From Lonicera japonica (lineage: Eukaryota > Streptophyta > Magnoliopsida > Dipsacales > Caprifoliaceae), in assembly GCA_021464415.1 (NCBI GenBank), contig CM038470.1, forward strand, positions 41,162,099 to 41,226,098: a stretch of 64,000 nucleotides of DNA, read 5' to 3'. A model generated the notes under the pieces. The model was not told the DNA's origin. It ran no database searches and was given only the letters and a program-made list of their open reading frames with translations. The position numbers were made by a program, and so were the translations under genes. Shown here one piece after another: positions 36,209-47,126 of the stretch (its first letter is position 1; each line of letters starts with the position of its first letter).

Positions 36209-37747
36209 TCAATTTCCTTCGTCCTTATTCTCCTCCATCAAATCTAGGTTTGAGTTTGCGATTTTAGTCCTCCTAGATTGAGGTTTGTACGTTTCCAGAT
36301 TCGAACAATATTCTAATACAATTTTGTAATGAACAAATTGTTTGATTGATTGAACACCAGTGTTGGACACTAATATCTCAGATTTCCTTTACAATGTGCG
36401 CATGACTCCCTCTCCTCTTGTTGATATTTTTGGTCAAAAAGTCACAAAATTTCTTAAATTTTATGACAGTATGATGCATAGATCCAATGCTCAGTGTTTT
36501 ATTTTTTGGTGACACTATAATTTATTTTATTAATTTATATTTTTAAAAGCATATATTATTATTAATTTTTTTATTTTTAGTATTTTTTTAGGTGTTAAAA
36601 AAATTAAAGAAAATTAAAAAAAATAGAAAATTTAAAACAAGTGATGACAATTAAAATAATTTAATACTTTTAAATATGTAATTTTTTACTTAAAATTCTA
36701 AGCTATTTAATAGTGAGCTTAATTTAAAAATAATTTTAAAAATTATAAGTTTACAACAATTAAAAATAACCATAATTCATTATCTAAGCCTACTTGCAGC
36801 CAACCAACCATTGAGCAGATTGCCCATCAATTATTCTTAAACCCAATGGGATTTTAAGCACAAATATTATAAAAGCCTGCAATTCAAGGGGCAGCCGTAC
36901 GCAGCAGCGTGCACAGTGGCGTGCCCCTCTCTCGTCTATTTTCTTTTATTTCTTTTTCTTTTATGTTTTGAAGATTTGAAGACTTAATTTTTTTAATTAA
37001 TATTAAATAAATTTTTTTAAATTTTATTTACTATTTTATTTATTATGTGTTAACATTAGTTTGTGGTAAGGTTAAGATGAGTATATTTAATTGATTATAT
37101 TGCACGTGTTCATGCAAATTAACTCTACCAATTTATTAATTTAACATTAAATACAATTCTTCATATTAGATGCCTATTTTAATTTATAAAATAAAGTTGA
37201 ATTCTCATTATTTTTTGTTGTATTCACCTTATGATTTATTAAGAGCGAATATAGGGTGGATTTTGATGGATATAGTGAGTGCTTTGATATTATATATAAG
37301 ATTGGAAATGGAAGAATTATAATTGAATTTTATAAATTAATTAAGATTGAATGATTTTGTTTTTCGCAAATAATAGAGTCAAGAGACAAAATTATTGCAA
37401 GATAAGAGTAGAGCTTATGCGCATAAATATACTTACGAAGATGATATTAAATATATGACTCCAAAATCTTAGTTAATTAATTCATTAATTTTATTATATT
37501 TTTTAATATTATTTAATTTATTTTCATTATTTAATTTTACTTTCATTACTTTGATTTATATAATTTGCTTTATTTAATATTTTTAATTACCATAAACTTT
37601 TCTAATTGGATTAGGAGTTTAGTGAAAAATTAATATAATAATTATAAAACACACTATTTGAGTCTCTGTGGGATCGACCTCGTTTACACGCTACATTATA
37701 AACTGATTCGTGCTCTTGCGAGTATATTAAAATTTATCACAACAATG
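36209..37747. other. Very AT-rich gene-free DNA, possible LTR end
   Basis: No gene seen. Near 37655-37747 the sequence GTCTCTGTGGGATCGACCTC, then ATCACAACAATGGCGC, resembles the 3' end of a gypsy LTR followed by the first bases of a TGGCGCC primer site. It breaks off after TGGCGCT, so at best it is a truncated LTR on the plus strand. Confidence 0.35.
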
Positions 37748-38001
37748 GCGCTAATTACACGCACCAAAATATTCTATAATACCCCAACATTAGCTTGGTC
37801 GTGAAAAACCGAGTAATGTCCTCATACTCGGTCCTATAGCATCGGTACATGACCTCAGTCTTATATGACCAGTGTTTTTTTTTTGTTCCCAACAATAGCT
37901 CAGCTCTATTGCATTGAGATAATGTGCACATACTTAGTACAAGAAGACCATGTAAATGAGATGAAGTGTTACCGAGTAAAGTAGTATGTGTAATTAGCGC
38001 T
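37748..38001. repeat. 14-bp inverted repeat, about 226 bp apart
   Basis: GCGCTAATTACAC (37749-37761) and GTGTAATTAGCGC (37988-38000) are exact reverse complements. They could bound a small terminal-inverted-repeat element, but I found no target duplication. Confidence 0.45.
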
Positions 38002-38279
38002 GCCCTTATTTTTTCCTCATTCATATATAGTGACATAGTTTGAACTTTAAGCTGTAGAGCATCTTTGATCGTCGTGTAAAAGTTGAAGTGCATATTATAT
38101 GTATCAATCTATATTTATAAAAAACTTCGAATTTGATTTTTTTTTTTGCTCCAATAGTACTTTTTTAAGCTCTTGTATAAAATTTAAAATAATCAATTAA
38201 ATGTCAACAAATTATATGTAATTTTACTTAATTTTTAATAATATTTTGTTGAAGTTTTTCATAAAAAAATTATAATCAC

Positions 38280-41200
38280 AATGGGTCTTATAAATGTTCC
38301 ATAAATTCGGAATCTCTCTCATGTCTTGATCTTTCATGTAATAAGCACTTGTCCCAGTCATGCCAGTTACTAAATACGGACCTTCCTAATTAGCTACCAA
38401 ATTTTCATGGACTGGATCAACTATTGAACCCATGTTTTTTCGAAGGAAAAGCTCGCCGATTTGAATTTCTCTGGGGTTCATCTTATTGCACCTTTGCTTA
38501 GTTAGGTACTATTGATAGCCAGCCAATCGGATTAAGGCTGCTTATCTTCTCTTATCGGCAAAGTCTAAAGCTTATTCCATCACGGCATCATTTTTCCTTG
38601 ATTCTACCATCATAGTTCTTAGAGTAGGTAAGCCAACTTCAAGTGGGATCACAGCTTATGTGCTATAAGTCAATGGAAATAAAGTTTTGCCAGTTAATGG
38701 CACGGCGTTGTTCTGAATGCCCAGAGCACTGAAGGCAATTCTTTCACATGATTTTCCTTTGCATCATTTAACCATTTTTTAAGCCTTCTAGTATGACCTT
38801 GTTTGACGACTCGATCTGGCTCTTTGTTTGAAGATGAGCAACGCTAGAAAAACTCTGTCGAATACCCAACTTCTCATAAAATCTGTAGATCTTTTGGCTC
38901 TTAAACTGGGTTATGTTGTCTGAAACCATCACTTTAAGAATGCTTAAACGAGTAACGATGTTTTTCCACATAAATGTTCTAGCATTCAAATCCGCAATGT
39001 TAATCAGAGGCTCGGTCTCTACCCACTAGTGAAGTAATTTATCACCACAAGAAAAAAAATTCTAAAACCACCAGTTATCGAAAACGGACCAAGTATGTCT
39101 AAACTCCACTAAGCAAATGGCCAAGGGCTTATGATAGGAGAAAGTTTTGTGCCAAGAAGGTGGATGATGGGTGCATGTTTTTGGCACTTGCCGCACTTCT
39201 TTGCATAGGCCAAGGCATTCGTTTGCATATAGGGCCACCAATAACTTTGGCTCCTTGCTATGTGGACCAAGAATCTTTTCCCTATATGACTTCCACAGCT
39301 ACCTTCGTGCAACTAATAGAGTATATCTTTCACTTGCTTCGGATGCACACATTTCAAATAAGGGCCAAAGAACGATCTTCTATAAAGTTTATTATTAGGA
39401 GATAGCCAATATCGGCTAGCCTGGGCACTTATTCAGTATGCCTTTGTGCTATCACTGGGTAGAGTTTCATTCTTAAGGTACTGGATAATTGGATCCATCC
39501 ATAAGACAACCACATTCTGTGTCTGCTCGGCCTCTGTGCTCGGCTTCAGCAAGAATTCCACTTCGATCACCCTTTTCATGTTTTAATCGATTGTAGACGC
39601 AATTGTAGCCAAGGCATCGGCATGACTGTTGTTCATCTTTAAGAATCTTTCGATGTATACCGAATCAAAGACCCTGAATAACTTTTGTGCTAATTTCATG
39701 TACGCTTCCATCCTTTGGTTTCTGATAGCGTATTCCCCTGTTAGTTGGTTTGTTGCCAGCTACGAGTCATAGTGAATGTTCAGGTTCCGTAAGCCAAGTA
39801 TCTTTGCCTTTCTCAGTCCCATAATCAGAGCCTCGTATTTGACCTGATTGTTGGATGCTGAGAAACCAAGCTGAATCGCCTGCTCTATAACCATGTCGTC
39901 GGGCGATTTAAATATAATTCCAACCCCGGAACCATCTCTGGTCGATGATCCATCAATGAACAAGGTCCATGTTAAATTTTTTTTGAGTGACGGCATCATC
40001 TTCCGTTTGGTTCTGAGCTTCGATCTCTGGAGGATCAACATCCATTGTCTCTGATACCTTTTGCCCCCCAGTTTGAGCAGGTGATGAATCAGCTGTTGGA
40101 ACTGTGGTATCAGGTGACCTTTTGGTTGGGAAGTCTGTGAACTCTGTTATAAAATTAGCCAAAATTTGACCCTTTATCGCACTGCGTGGTTCATACTCTA
40201 TGTGAAATCCACCTAGTTTCACAAACCATTTTTTCATTCTTCCTAACAAGTCAACCCACAATAAGGATGCTTTCATTAGTGTGGATGTCAATACTTTGAT
40301 TGGGTGAACATCAAAGTAATGATGAAGCTATCTAAAGCAGTGATAAGTTCCAGTACTAGATTTTCAATCGGGAGATAATTCATCTCAGCCGCTAGCAAGC
40401 TTTTACTCACATAGTATACTAGTTTTTGAATCCCCTCATGCTCTAAAATCAATGCGGCACTAACTGCTTTTGAGGATGAGGAAAAGTAGACAAACAACTA
40501 TTCATTGGGGTTTGGGATGTGTTAAGAACCATTTCTCCCAAAAGGTTAAGCTGTTAGGAGAAGGAATCGTAATGAATATCATCGTTAATACCCTCCCTCA
40601 CGTGCGACCCCATACTCGCACGTGGGGAGCAAATAAATTTTGAATTTCATTTTAATAAATGGGGAATGGAAGTGCTAAGCTTGAACCTTGGACTTCCCAG
40701 AAAATTAACCTCTGATACCATGTTAAGAACTATCTCTCCCAAAAGCTTAAGCTGTTAGGAGATGGAATCGAAATGAATATCATGGTTAACAGAATGGATA
40801 TAAAGGGCGGGTTGCTAAGATAGGCTTTCAGATCTGTCAAAGCCTTGTTACATTCTTCAACCCATATAAAATGTTTTGCCTTCCTAAGGACTCTGAAAAA
40901 TGGCTAACACATGTTTGAGCATTTCAAACGATTTAGAGAAGCTATTATACCAATCAAGATCTGTGTTTCTTTGAGATTCTTCAGTGGCTTGATATTCTGT
41001 AAGGCTTGATCTTTTCTGAGTTTACCTCAATTTCTCTAATATTAACCTTGAAACCTAAAAACTTGCCGGAGCTAACTCCAAATATGCATTTCGCTACATT
41101 CAATTTCATCTTGTAACACCTTAGTATCTGGATTGTTTTCTCTAAATTAAAGATGTGGTCGATTGCTTTTTTACTTTTCACCAACATGTTGTTCACGTAC

Positions 41201-41295
41201 ACTTCTATGGACTTCCCAATCTCTTCTCTGAACCTTTTGGTGACCAGTCTTTTGTAGGTGGCCCTTGCATTCTTAAGGCCGAAAGGCATGACCTT
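38280..41295 (-). pseudogene. Tat-lineage gypsy pol relic
   Basis: Decayed minus-strand pol. From right to left: reverse transcriptase from KVMPFGLKNA (41295) with the active site as YVNNMLVKS in place of YVDDM; RNase H (FVYFSSSSKAVSAALILEHE near 40490); a second, archaeal-type RNase H (WTLFIDGSSTRDGSGVGIIF near 39975), diagnostic of Tat/Ogre elements; integrase zinc domain (CGKCQKHAP near 39190), core (ILKVMVSDNITQFKSQKIYR near 38900) and C-terminal region down to about 38280. Many stops and shifts are present. It is cut off on the right inside RT. A TRIM interrupts it at 40520-40791. Confidence 0.85.
40520..40791 (-). mobile_element. TRIM, 272 bp with 71-bp terminal repeats
   Basis: Direct repeats of 71 bp at 40520-40590 and 40721-40791 start TGTTAA and end TTAACA on the minus strand (one copy starts TATTAA). 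Between them lie a primer site TGGTATCAGAGG (tRNA-Met) directly next to the right repeat and a purine-rich GGAGGG next to the left one. Target duplication is GGATG/GAATG (40515-40519, 40792-40796), four of five bases matching. There is no coding capacity. Flanking Tat pol reading resumes across it. Confidence 0.88.
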
Positions 41296-42485
41296 AATGA
41301 GTGATGAGTTTGATCCAATTACAAATTGTATGTTTGCGCATTATAGAACCCTTATATATGTTTATGATTGTAGCGTATATGTGCAATTATTTTTTAGTTG
41401 TCAGTTGTTTAGGTATCCAAAGCAATAATTCAGAAGGAGTGAAAATTGCATTAACCTTCTAATCAATTTATTTGAAGTATTTGCCTAAGATACTAAAAGA
41501 AGAAACATTCTTAGCCTATTCCGTTCTTCTGTTTTCATTTCTTAAACCAAGCAAAAGAACGGAGGATGGGGATGGGGAAGAGAGTTAGAATTTGAAAATG
41601 TATACCCAGACTCACAAATATGGAGCTCATATTCATCAGCAAGGGACAATATGCACCTCAAAATTTATAAGAGGAATTCAATCGTCAATCATCCCTCTTG
41701 ATAGAGTTTCTCAAGTGGCAAATTAAAGCTCTTTTGACAACGGTGTGTAAGATGATGACATCAATGCCCCATTTTTTTAGTAAAAAGTATCTTGTGGGCT
41801 CATAGTCCTTGTTGATTTGTTACTCGTTGAATACTTCAACATTAGTCTTGGGCAAAATCTTAATGTTATTTTCTTTTCTTAAGGAAGTAGGTAACTCTTA
41901 TGAGTCAGACCTAGTACAAAGGCAAGCTGTGAGTTTGTGATTTATCTTGTCCAATTTTATTTGATTGCTCATTCCTGGTTTTCCCGCAACTCAACTTCAT
42001 TTTTTTTTAAGTTGTAGTGCCTAAAATTGTTTGCAGTTGTTATTCAGGGGCATGGGAAGGTACTATTTGTATCTTATAGGGGATCTTACTTTATGCTTTT
42101 TTTATTTGCATGAAATCCATGATGCCTTTGTTTCCTATTAATTTTGTATTTGGAAAGAGGCTATTTGAAATTGTAGGAAGTGTTAAATCAATTAAACTCA
42201 TAATTGAGTTTCTCATAATGGTTGAAGGCGTCACTTGCATGTTATTTTGGAGATAGGTTACATTATTTGTACTTATATTTCAATTTTTTAGTAAATTACA
42301 TCAACTGATTACTTGTCCTTTTGTAAATTTTTTTAAAGACGTGAGTCGTACGCAGAGAAATTTTTTCTCATTTACCTTAGCTTCCTAGGTCTACTTTAGT
42401 TAATCATTCGTCAGTGTTTGCCTGCCTTTCCCTTAGCATTCTTCATGTTGGTCATATGAAGATAAAACCTGATGTTCCTTTGCAG
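41296..42485. other. Region upstream of VTI1 exon 2, no exon found
   Basis: Between the truncated Tat pol and the first recognisable VTI1 exon. I searched by eye for a VTI1 first exon (a frame with a GYERQYCEL-like segment) and saw none. Otherwise featureless. Confidence 0.5.
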
Positions 42486-42995
42486 AGCAAAAGAAGCAAA
42501 AGATTTCTAAAATAAAAGCTGGACTTAATGAAGCGGAAGCTTTGGTATTATATTGACTTATTCTTGTTGACAAAATGGTTTTGCTTATTTTCCCCTCTTA
42601 TTTAATTTTGGCTAATTATTTCTACAAATCCGGAAAATGGACCTTGAGACGAGAAGTTTGCAACCAAATGTGAAGGCTGTACTCCTTGCTAAGTTAAGGG
42701 AATATAGATTTGATCTAAACAATCTGAAGAGTGACGTTAAACAAATTCAATCAACTAACTTAAATCAGGCTGCAAGGGATGAGTTGTTGGAATCAGGGAT
42801 GGCTAATACACAAACTGTATGTCTCAAATGTTTAACTATGTTCTGCGTCTTCTTAAGCTGGGCCTTAATTGGTAGTTTTTGGTTGGGTGTCTGCAGAACT
42901 TTATAACAAAACAGGACGTCCTTGCTTCCAAAGTAGTTTGGTTGGGGGGGGGGGGTGTGGAGAAGTGAAATCTATAACTTTGTATATATAATATA

Positions 42996-43235
42996 TGTTA
43001 GAATATCATTGGATCCCAAAATGCATTGGATCCTTTTCTTTCTTTTTCCCTTCTTTCATCTTTTATATTTATTTCCCTTTCATCAATTGTTATAATTAGT
43101 TTTCCCTTTGTAATAGTATATATTTGTTAGTCTTGTATTGTTAATTGAGTAAGATTGTAATAGCAATGTAACCCATTTGGGATTATTGTAGCTCATTAAT
43201 ATAATTTCTCCATTGTTGTGTTGTATAATTTAACA
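42996..43235 (+). repeat. 5' LTR of gene-carrying element
   Basis: 240 bp, paired with 45750-45989. The primer-binding site TGGTATCAGAGG begins at the next base. Confidence 0.92.
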
Positions 43236-43416
43236 TGGTATCAGAGGAATTCGATTTCTTCACCTAGATTTTTTTTTTAATTTCACCTTTTCCGGCGGGC
43301 GGCCCTTTGCCACTTGCCCGGTCAACCGTCGAGTGGCCGCAGATCATTGTTACCACCGGACATTGCGGCAACACGATACCCACCTCCGCAGACATCATCT
43401 AAATCCATCCCCTTTC

Positions 43417-43700
43417 TCTCTCTCTAGCTCTTCAATCAAACCGAGTACTGTTTTATCAATCCCTTTCTTCACTAAAACTGGATTAGCACCTGAGGTAACA
43501 CTCAATAATCCAAGTTTGATTATTTCACGAGCAAGAACAGATGCAGTTGTTGTCCCATCACCAGCAGAATCGTTGGTTTTGCTCGCAACCTCCATAATAA
43601 GAGCAGCACTAGCATTTTGTAACCCCGGCCTACAGTGCCTGCCTTGAGTTCTGATCGAATGCTATTTCCTTGGCACCAGCACAGCATTAGCAGAAGCCAT
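43417..43700 (-). pseudogene. CPN60A: Chloroplast chaperonin-60 alpha fragment
   Basis: Minus-strand pieces of the plastid Cpn60 alpha subunit, in protein order but with internal deletions. A start MASANAV (ATG at 43698-43700) resembles the transit-peptide start, then [14 protein letters not shown] (ending in a stop where Gln is expected), then [20 protein letters not shown] and [20 protein letters not shown] through GLIEELER. Loss of most of the transit peptide and of the ATP-site block between AGV and ASAAL, without intron sequence, suggests an origin from RNA. It lies antisense inside the LTR element and cannot make a chaperonin. Confidence 0.85.
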
Positions 43701-44758
43701 GTGGGTACAGATAGAGTGAAAGGGAAGTGAAAATTGGAGAGAAGGAAAAAGGAAGAGAACGATTTTGACAATTTCACCAATATCCACAGGCTTTCCTTTT
43801 TGATCACCAATATCCTTGCTTCTTCAATCCCTCGATCCCCACAGGCTTTCCTCTCCCAATATCCACCCACCTCCCCCCAAAAAAAAAGGGTGAGCCTTCA
43901 TCTTCAGTTATAATCATCTCCAAATTCTTCATACAGTTCTAGTGGTTTTTAATTAAGGGGCAGCTCTCATTAGTGTAAGCTGGACCAGCCAAGTTTGGGA
44001 CCCAATCTCCATTAAATATATCACTCTTCCGAGATTTTTTGGTAAGATTTGGTTTCAATGGCAGCTTTAATTAATTTGCCGGTTTAAAGAAAAAGCAAGA
44101 GTCGGCTTTAATTATGTGTGTTGGTACTAAGCTGGAAGAGCACTAAGAAAAAAAAAAAAAGGATGTTTCAAAGGTTTCTGTTGGGTTCCCAGAAGTTTTG
44201 GTATCTTTCTGTTTGACCCCATAAAATTTCTGATCTCACATTTCAGTCCAGAAAGGTTTCAAAAGGTTTTCGATATTTTTATTTTAGCCTCAAACTTTTT
44301 CCGGCCGTCGTGGGTTTACCATTCAAAGAAATAGCCATCGCGGGTTCATTGTTCAAAAGTTTCAATTATTGGGTTTTAGTCCAGAAAGTTTCAAAGGTTT
44401 AGGTTATTCTTAATTTAACCCCCTAAAGTTGATGTGACTTGTGTCTTTAACCCAGAAAGTTTATTCAAAATCAGTCACGCGCACTCACGCGTGACACTTC
44501 TACTTGAAGTCATGTCAAGGCCAAATCTAGCCGAAAGCCTTTCCTTTAAAGTTTCCGGCTCAAAAACTCAAAAGGTTTCCGATTTCGAAATCCTCGAAAG
44601 TTTTTCAAACTCTGTCCAGGGCTATAAGTCTCAAGCCCAATCTCTCTCATCGGAGCTCATCCCCCTGCAAATCCCAGAAAATACCCTCCTCAAATCTCTA
44701 TCTTTCTCTCCATTCTCTATCTCCATCCCCTACAAATCCCAGCCCCCTCATCAAAATT

Positions 44759-45124
44759 ATGTCAAACACTATCCGTTCTAGAAATTCTCCATGTGCTGCC
44801 TGTGCTTATTTCGGTAGAGCTTGTCCTCCATTTTGTGAATCGGCTAAATTCTTTCCACGTGGGATTAATCGTCGAGATTATTTCAAAATCTTCTCCGTTT
44901 TCGGGGTAAAGAATGTTGTAAGTATTTTTCAAAAAGTTCCCGACTACAAATATCTTGAAACTCTCACGTCGTTTCTTTTTGAAGCTCAAGAGAGAATCAA
45001 TAATCCTATTGGTGGCTGTTATGTTCTCATAACTTCTCTTCAACGACAATTAGAAGTTTTACAATCACGAGTTAATCATAGGGTAACACGCATTAGAAGT
45101 TCGACTAGGAGGAGGGTATTCTAG
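44759..45124 (+). CDS. LOB-domain (LBD) ORF inside an LTR element
   Basis: An uninterrupted 121-residue frame on the element's sense strand. It contains the plant-specific LOB domain: the zinc-finger-like C-x2-C-x6-C-x3-C block as PCAACAYFGRACPPFC (residues 11-26), a GAS-type block including FKIFSVFGVKNV, and the conserved SFLFEAQERINNPIGGC region, where the family has YEA..R..DPVYGC, followed by LQRQLEVLQSRV. LBD proteins are nuclear transcription factors of organ boundaries and lateral organs. The length matches the shortest family members. A pyrimidine-rich leader precedes the ATG. It is divergent, and whether it is expressed or selected is unknown. Nearby frames on both strands are shadows. 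Confidence 0.8.
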   Translation: MSNTIRSRNSPCAACAYFGRACPPFCESAKFFPRGINRRDYFKIFSVFGVKNVVSIFQKVPDYKYLETLTSFLFEAQERINNPIGGCYVLITSLQRQLEVLQSRVNHRVTRIRSSTRRRVF

Positions 45125-45749
45125 CGCTAACGCTAACCCATCCCTTTTCCTAGCTCCTGTTGGAAGTTCCTCAAGATCCTTATCTTCGGCAATATAATAC
45201 CTGCCCCTGAGTTTGTTCCAACTACCGTGAATTTCCACAACCTGGGGTTCTTCCGATCAGTGGAGATCGGTTGGGAATCCTTGTCTGCCGACAGCCTTTA
45301 ACGGCTCCTCATGTCCGACAGAAAATTGATCTGCACATAATTTCGCTTCCAACCGGACCAAGAACCGCTTCATAACACAAAAGGGGCATTTTCGACATAA
45401 TCCGAATATGTCAGATTACCAAGCTCGTTTGAAGGATTTTCAGGGGAATCTTCTTAAGTGGGTTCTGTTGCGGAGGTTGCCGGATCCTCAAATCCTAACC
45501 GAATAGTTTTAGGATATAATTCTTTTGATTATTCTTCTTCTGACCTCAGTGCTATTTTGAATTTTGGTACTGATGATCGTCAATTTTTTTTTACCTTTTT
45601 AGCACCCCTCCACCTCCACGTTTATCATTCAATAGCATACCGTTTAGCTTCTCCATAGCTGTTTGGGTAACCTTTTCTTCTTTATATTTCCATTATCTTT
45701 CTTCAAACTCAAATTGGTCTCTTCATACCACCTTGAGTTTGAGGGGGGG
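45125..45749 (+). other. 3' interior of gene-carrying LTR element
   Basis: Follows the LOB-domain stop. A short frame at 45409-45507 (MSDYQARLKDFQGNLLKWVL...) is not recognised. Other stretches look like untranslated host-derived DNA. It ends in the polypurine tract. Confidence 0.4.
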
Positions 45750-45989
45750 TGTTAGAATATCATTGGATCCCAAAATGCATTGGATCCTTTTCTTTCTTTT
45801 TCCCTTCTTTCATCTTTTATATTTATTTCCCTTTCATCAATTGTTATAATTAGTTTTCCCTTTGTAATAGTATATATTTTTTAGTCTTGTATTGTTAATC
45901 GAGTAAGATTGTAACAGCAATGTAACCCATTTGGGATTATTGTAGCTCATTAATATAATTTCTCCATTGTTGTATTGTATAATTTAACA
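45750..45989 (+). repeat. 3' LTR of gene-carrying element
   Basis: 240 bp, differing from the 5' LTR by four substitutions and no indels. Confidence 0.92.
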
Positions 45990-46749
45990 ATATATATATT
46001 GATAATATAAACCTAAAAGGCATTGTTTTCAAAACCATCATTTTGAGCTTTTGCTTTTGGAGAATGATACCTAATGGACTTTTAATATCTGATTTCAAGA
46101 ATTAAAGAACTTGTAGTTGGAACCTTTTTAATATACACCTAACTAGTTAAGTATCCCATGGAATATGTGAATGCTAATTCTTTTTCCGAATTTGATGTGA
46201 AACGTAATGGGACACACAATAGGTATCAGTGGAGCGAGATTATTAATGTCGACTAAAAGATTAAACAAGTCGAGTGACAGGGTGAGGGGTGGTAAAAAGA
46301 CCACGCTGGAGACAGAAGATCTTGGTGTTTCAATTCTTCACGATCTCCGCCAACAGTGCTAGTCTCTCTTACAAGCCCAAGTCACGGTATTTCTCATTCA
46401 CATTCAATTTGAGCTTTTACGGCCAGGTTTAGGGTTTGTACAAGTCTTAAGCTTTCGATTAAAAGGTTTCATATTCTCTAACATTGGGTTCAACTGGTTT
46501 GAACATGAGCCAAACTGGATCAATTTGATGGACGTTTTCCCCTCTGTTTCAGCTCCATGGAGTGGGTAACAACATAAGCAAGAATAAGAATCTTGACTGC
46601 CATGTCAAGAAGGATGAGCAGGAACAAGTAGATCGTCGGCTCCACCTTATTCTTGCTATCGTCTTGATCTTGTACTTTAAATTGAGGAAATAGCCAAGAT
46701 GCTCTCCTTCATTGAGTTTCGCTATCTCTCTCTCTCTAAATTTCAGTTG

Positions 46750-46935
46750 AGTGTAGTAGGGGTGGGTTCGGTTCGGTAACCGAATCGAATAATACAATAC
46801 TGAACCGAACCGAATATTTCGATAATGCAAAATCCATAACCGATCCCGTATCGAATTAAAGTCAGTAACCGATGTTGTGGTAACCGAAAATTCGGTTTGG
46901 TATAAATATAATTTCGGTAATACCGAAAATCCTGC
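46750..46935. repeat. CGGTTCGG-rich repeat, possible MITE
   Basis: GGGTTCGGTTCGGTAACCGAA and related CCGAA/TTCGG words recur in both orientations. This composition is typical of short hAT-like or other MITEs. I could not define exact ends. Confidence 0.4.
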
Positions 46936-47026
46936 ATTTCTTAATTTGGGCAACTAAGCAAATTATGTATATGTTTCACCAACCACACACAGTCAGCACA
47001 CACTGCTGCAATAGGCAGCAGTTCAA

Positions 47027-47126
47027 NNNNNNNNNNNNNNNNNNNNNNNNNNNNNNNNNNNNNNNNNNNNNNNNNNNNNNNNNNNNNNNNNNNNNNNNNN
47101 NNNNNNNNNNNNNNNNNNNNNNNNNN
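47027..47126. other. Assembly gap (100 N)
   Basis: Exactly 100 N, the conventional size for a gap of unknown length. Open frames crossing it are meaningless. Confidence 0.99.

Larger units (their letters stand above)
42996..45989 (+). mobile_element. Non-autonomous LTR element carrying host gene pieces
   Basis: LTRs of 240 bp at 42996-43235 and 45750-45989 begin TGTTAGAATATC and end AATTTAACA. They differ at four positions (1.7%, roughly 0.6 million years). Target duplication is ATATA (42991-42995 and 45990-45994). Primer site TGGTATCAGAGG follows the 5' LTR at 43236; the polypurine tract GAGGGGGGG precedes the 3' LTR. The roughly 2.5-kb interior has no gag or pol. It instead contains an antisense chaperonin-60 alpha fragment and a LOB-domain ORF. 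Size and lack of genes place it between TRIM and LARD classes; Ty1/copia proteins probably mobilised it. It sits in intron 3 of the VTI1 pseudogene. Confidence 0.92.
42486..46693 (+). pseudogene. VTI1: VTI1-like v-SNARE pseudogene
   Basis: Remnant of a VTI1 (Golgi-vacuole Qb-SNARE) gene with exon-intron structure kept. Exon 2, 42486-42544 (QKKQKISKIKAGLNEAEAL); exon 3, 42628-42816 (IRKMDLETRSLQPNVKAVLL, ending GMANTQT at a GTATGT donor); exon 4, 46223-46386 (LLMSTKRLNKSSDRVRGGKK, LETEDLGVSILHDL); exon 5, 46553-46693 (LHGVGNNISKNKN ... LILAIVLILYFKLRK, the tail anchor). Damage: no exon 1; the acceptor of exon 3 reads ACAA where ACAG is expected, and that intron has no AG at all; a small deletion shifts frame at the start of exon 4; TAG at 46360-46362 replaces a Gln; frameshifts occur in exon 5. 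Intron 3 holds an LTR element. The introns exclude a processed copy. Confidence 0.88.

Noticed and set aside
44434..44781. 115-codon frame overlapping the LOB-domain ORF
   Set aside because: Different frame, low-complexity Ser/Leu content from a leader-like region, no similarity seen.
46549..46953. 134-codon minus-strand frame
   Set aside because: Antisense to VTI1 exon 5 and the CGGTTCGG repeat; the plus strand carries the recognisable SNARE tail.
47027..47126. Frames crossing the N block (46965-47248)
   Set aside because: They consist mostly of unknown bases.
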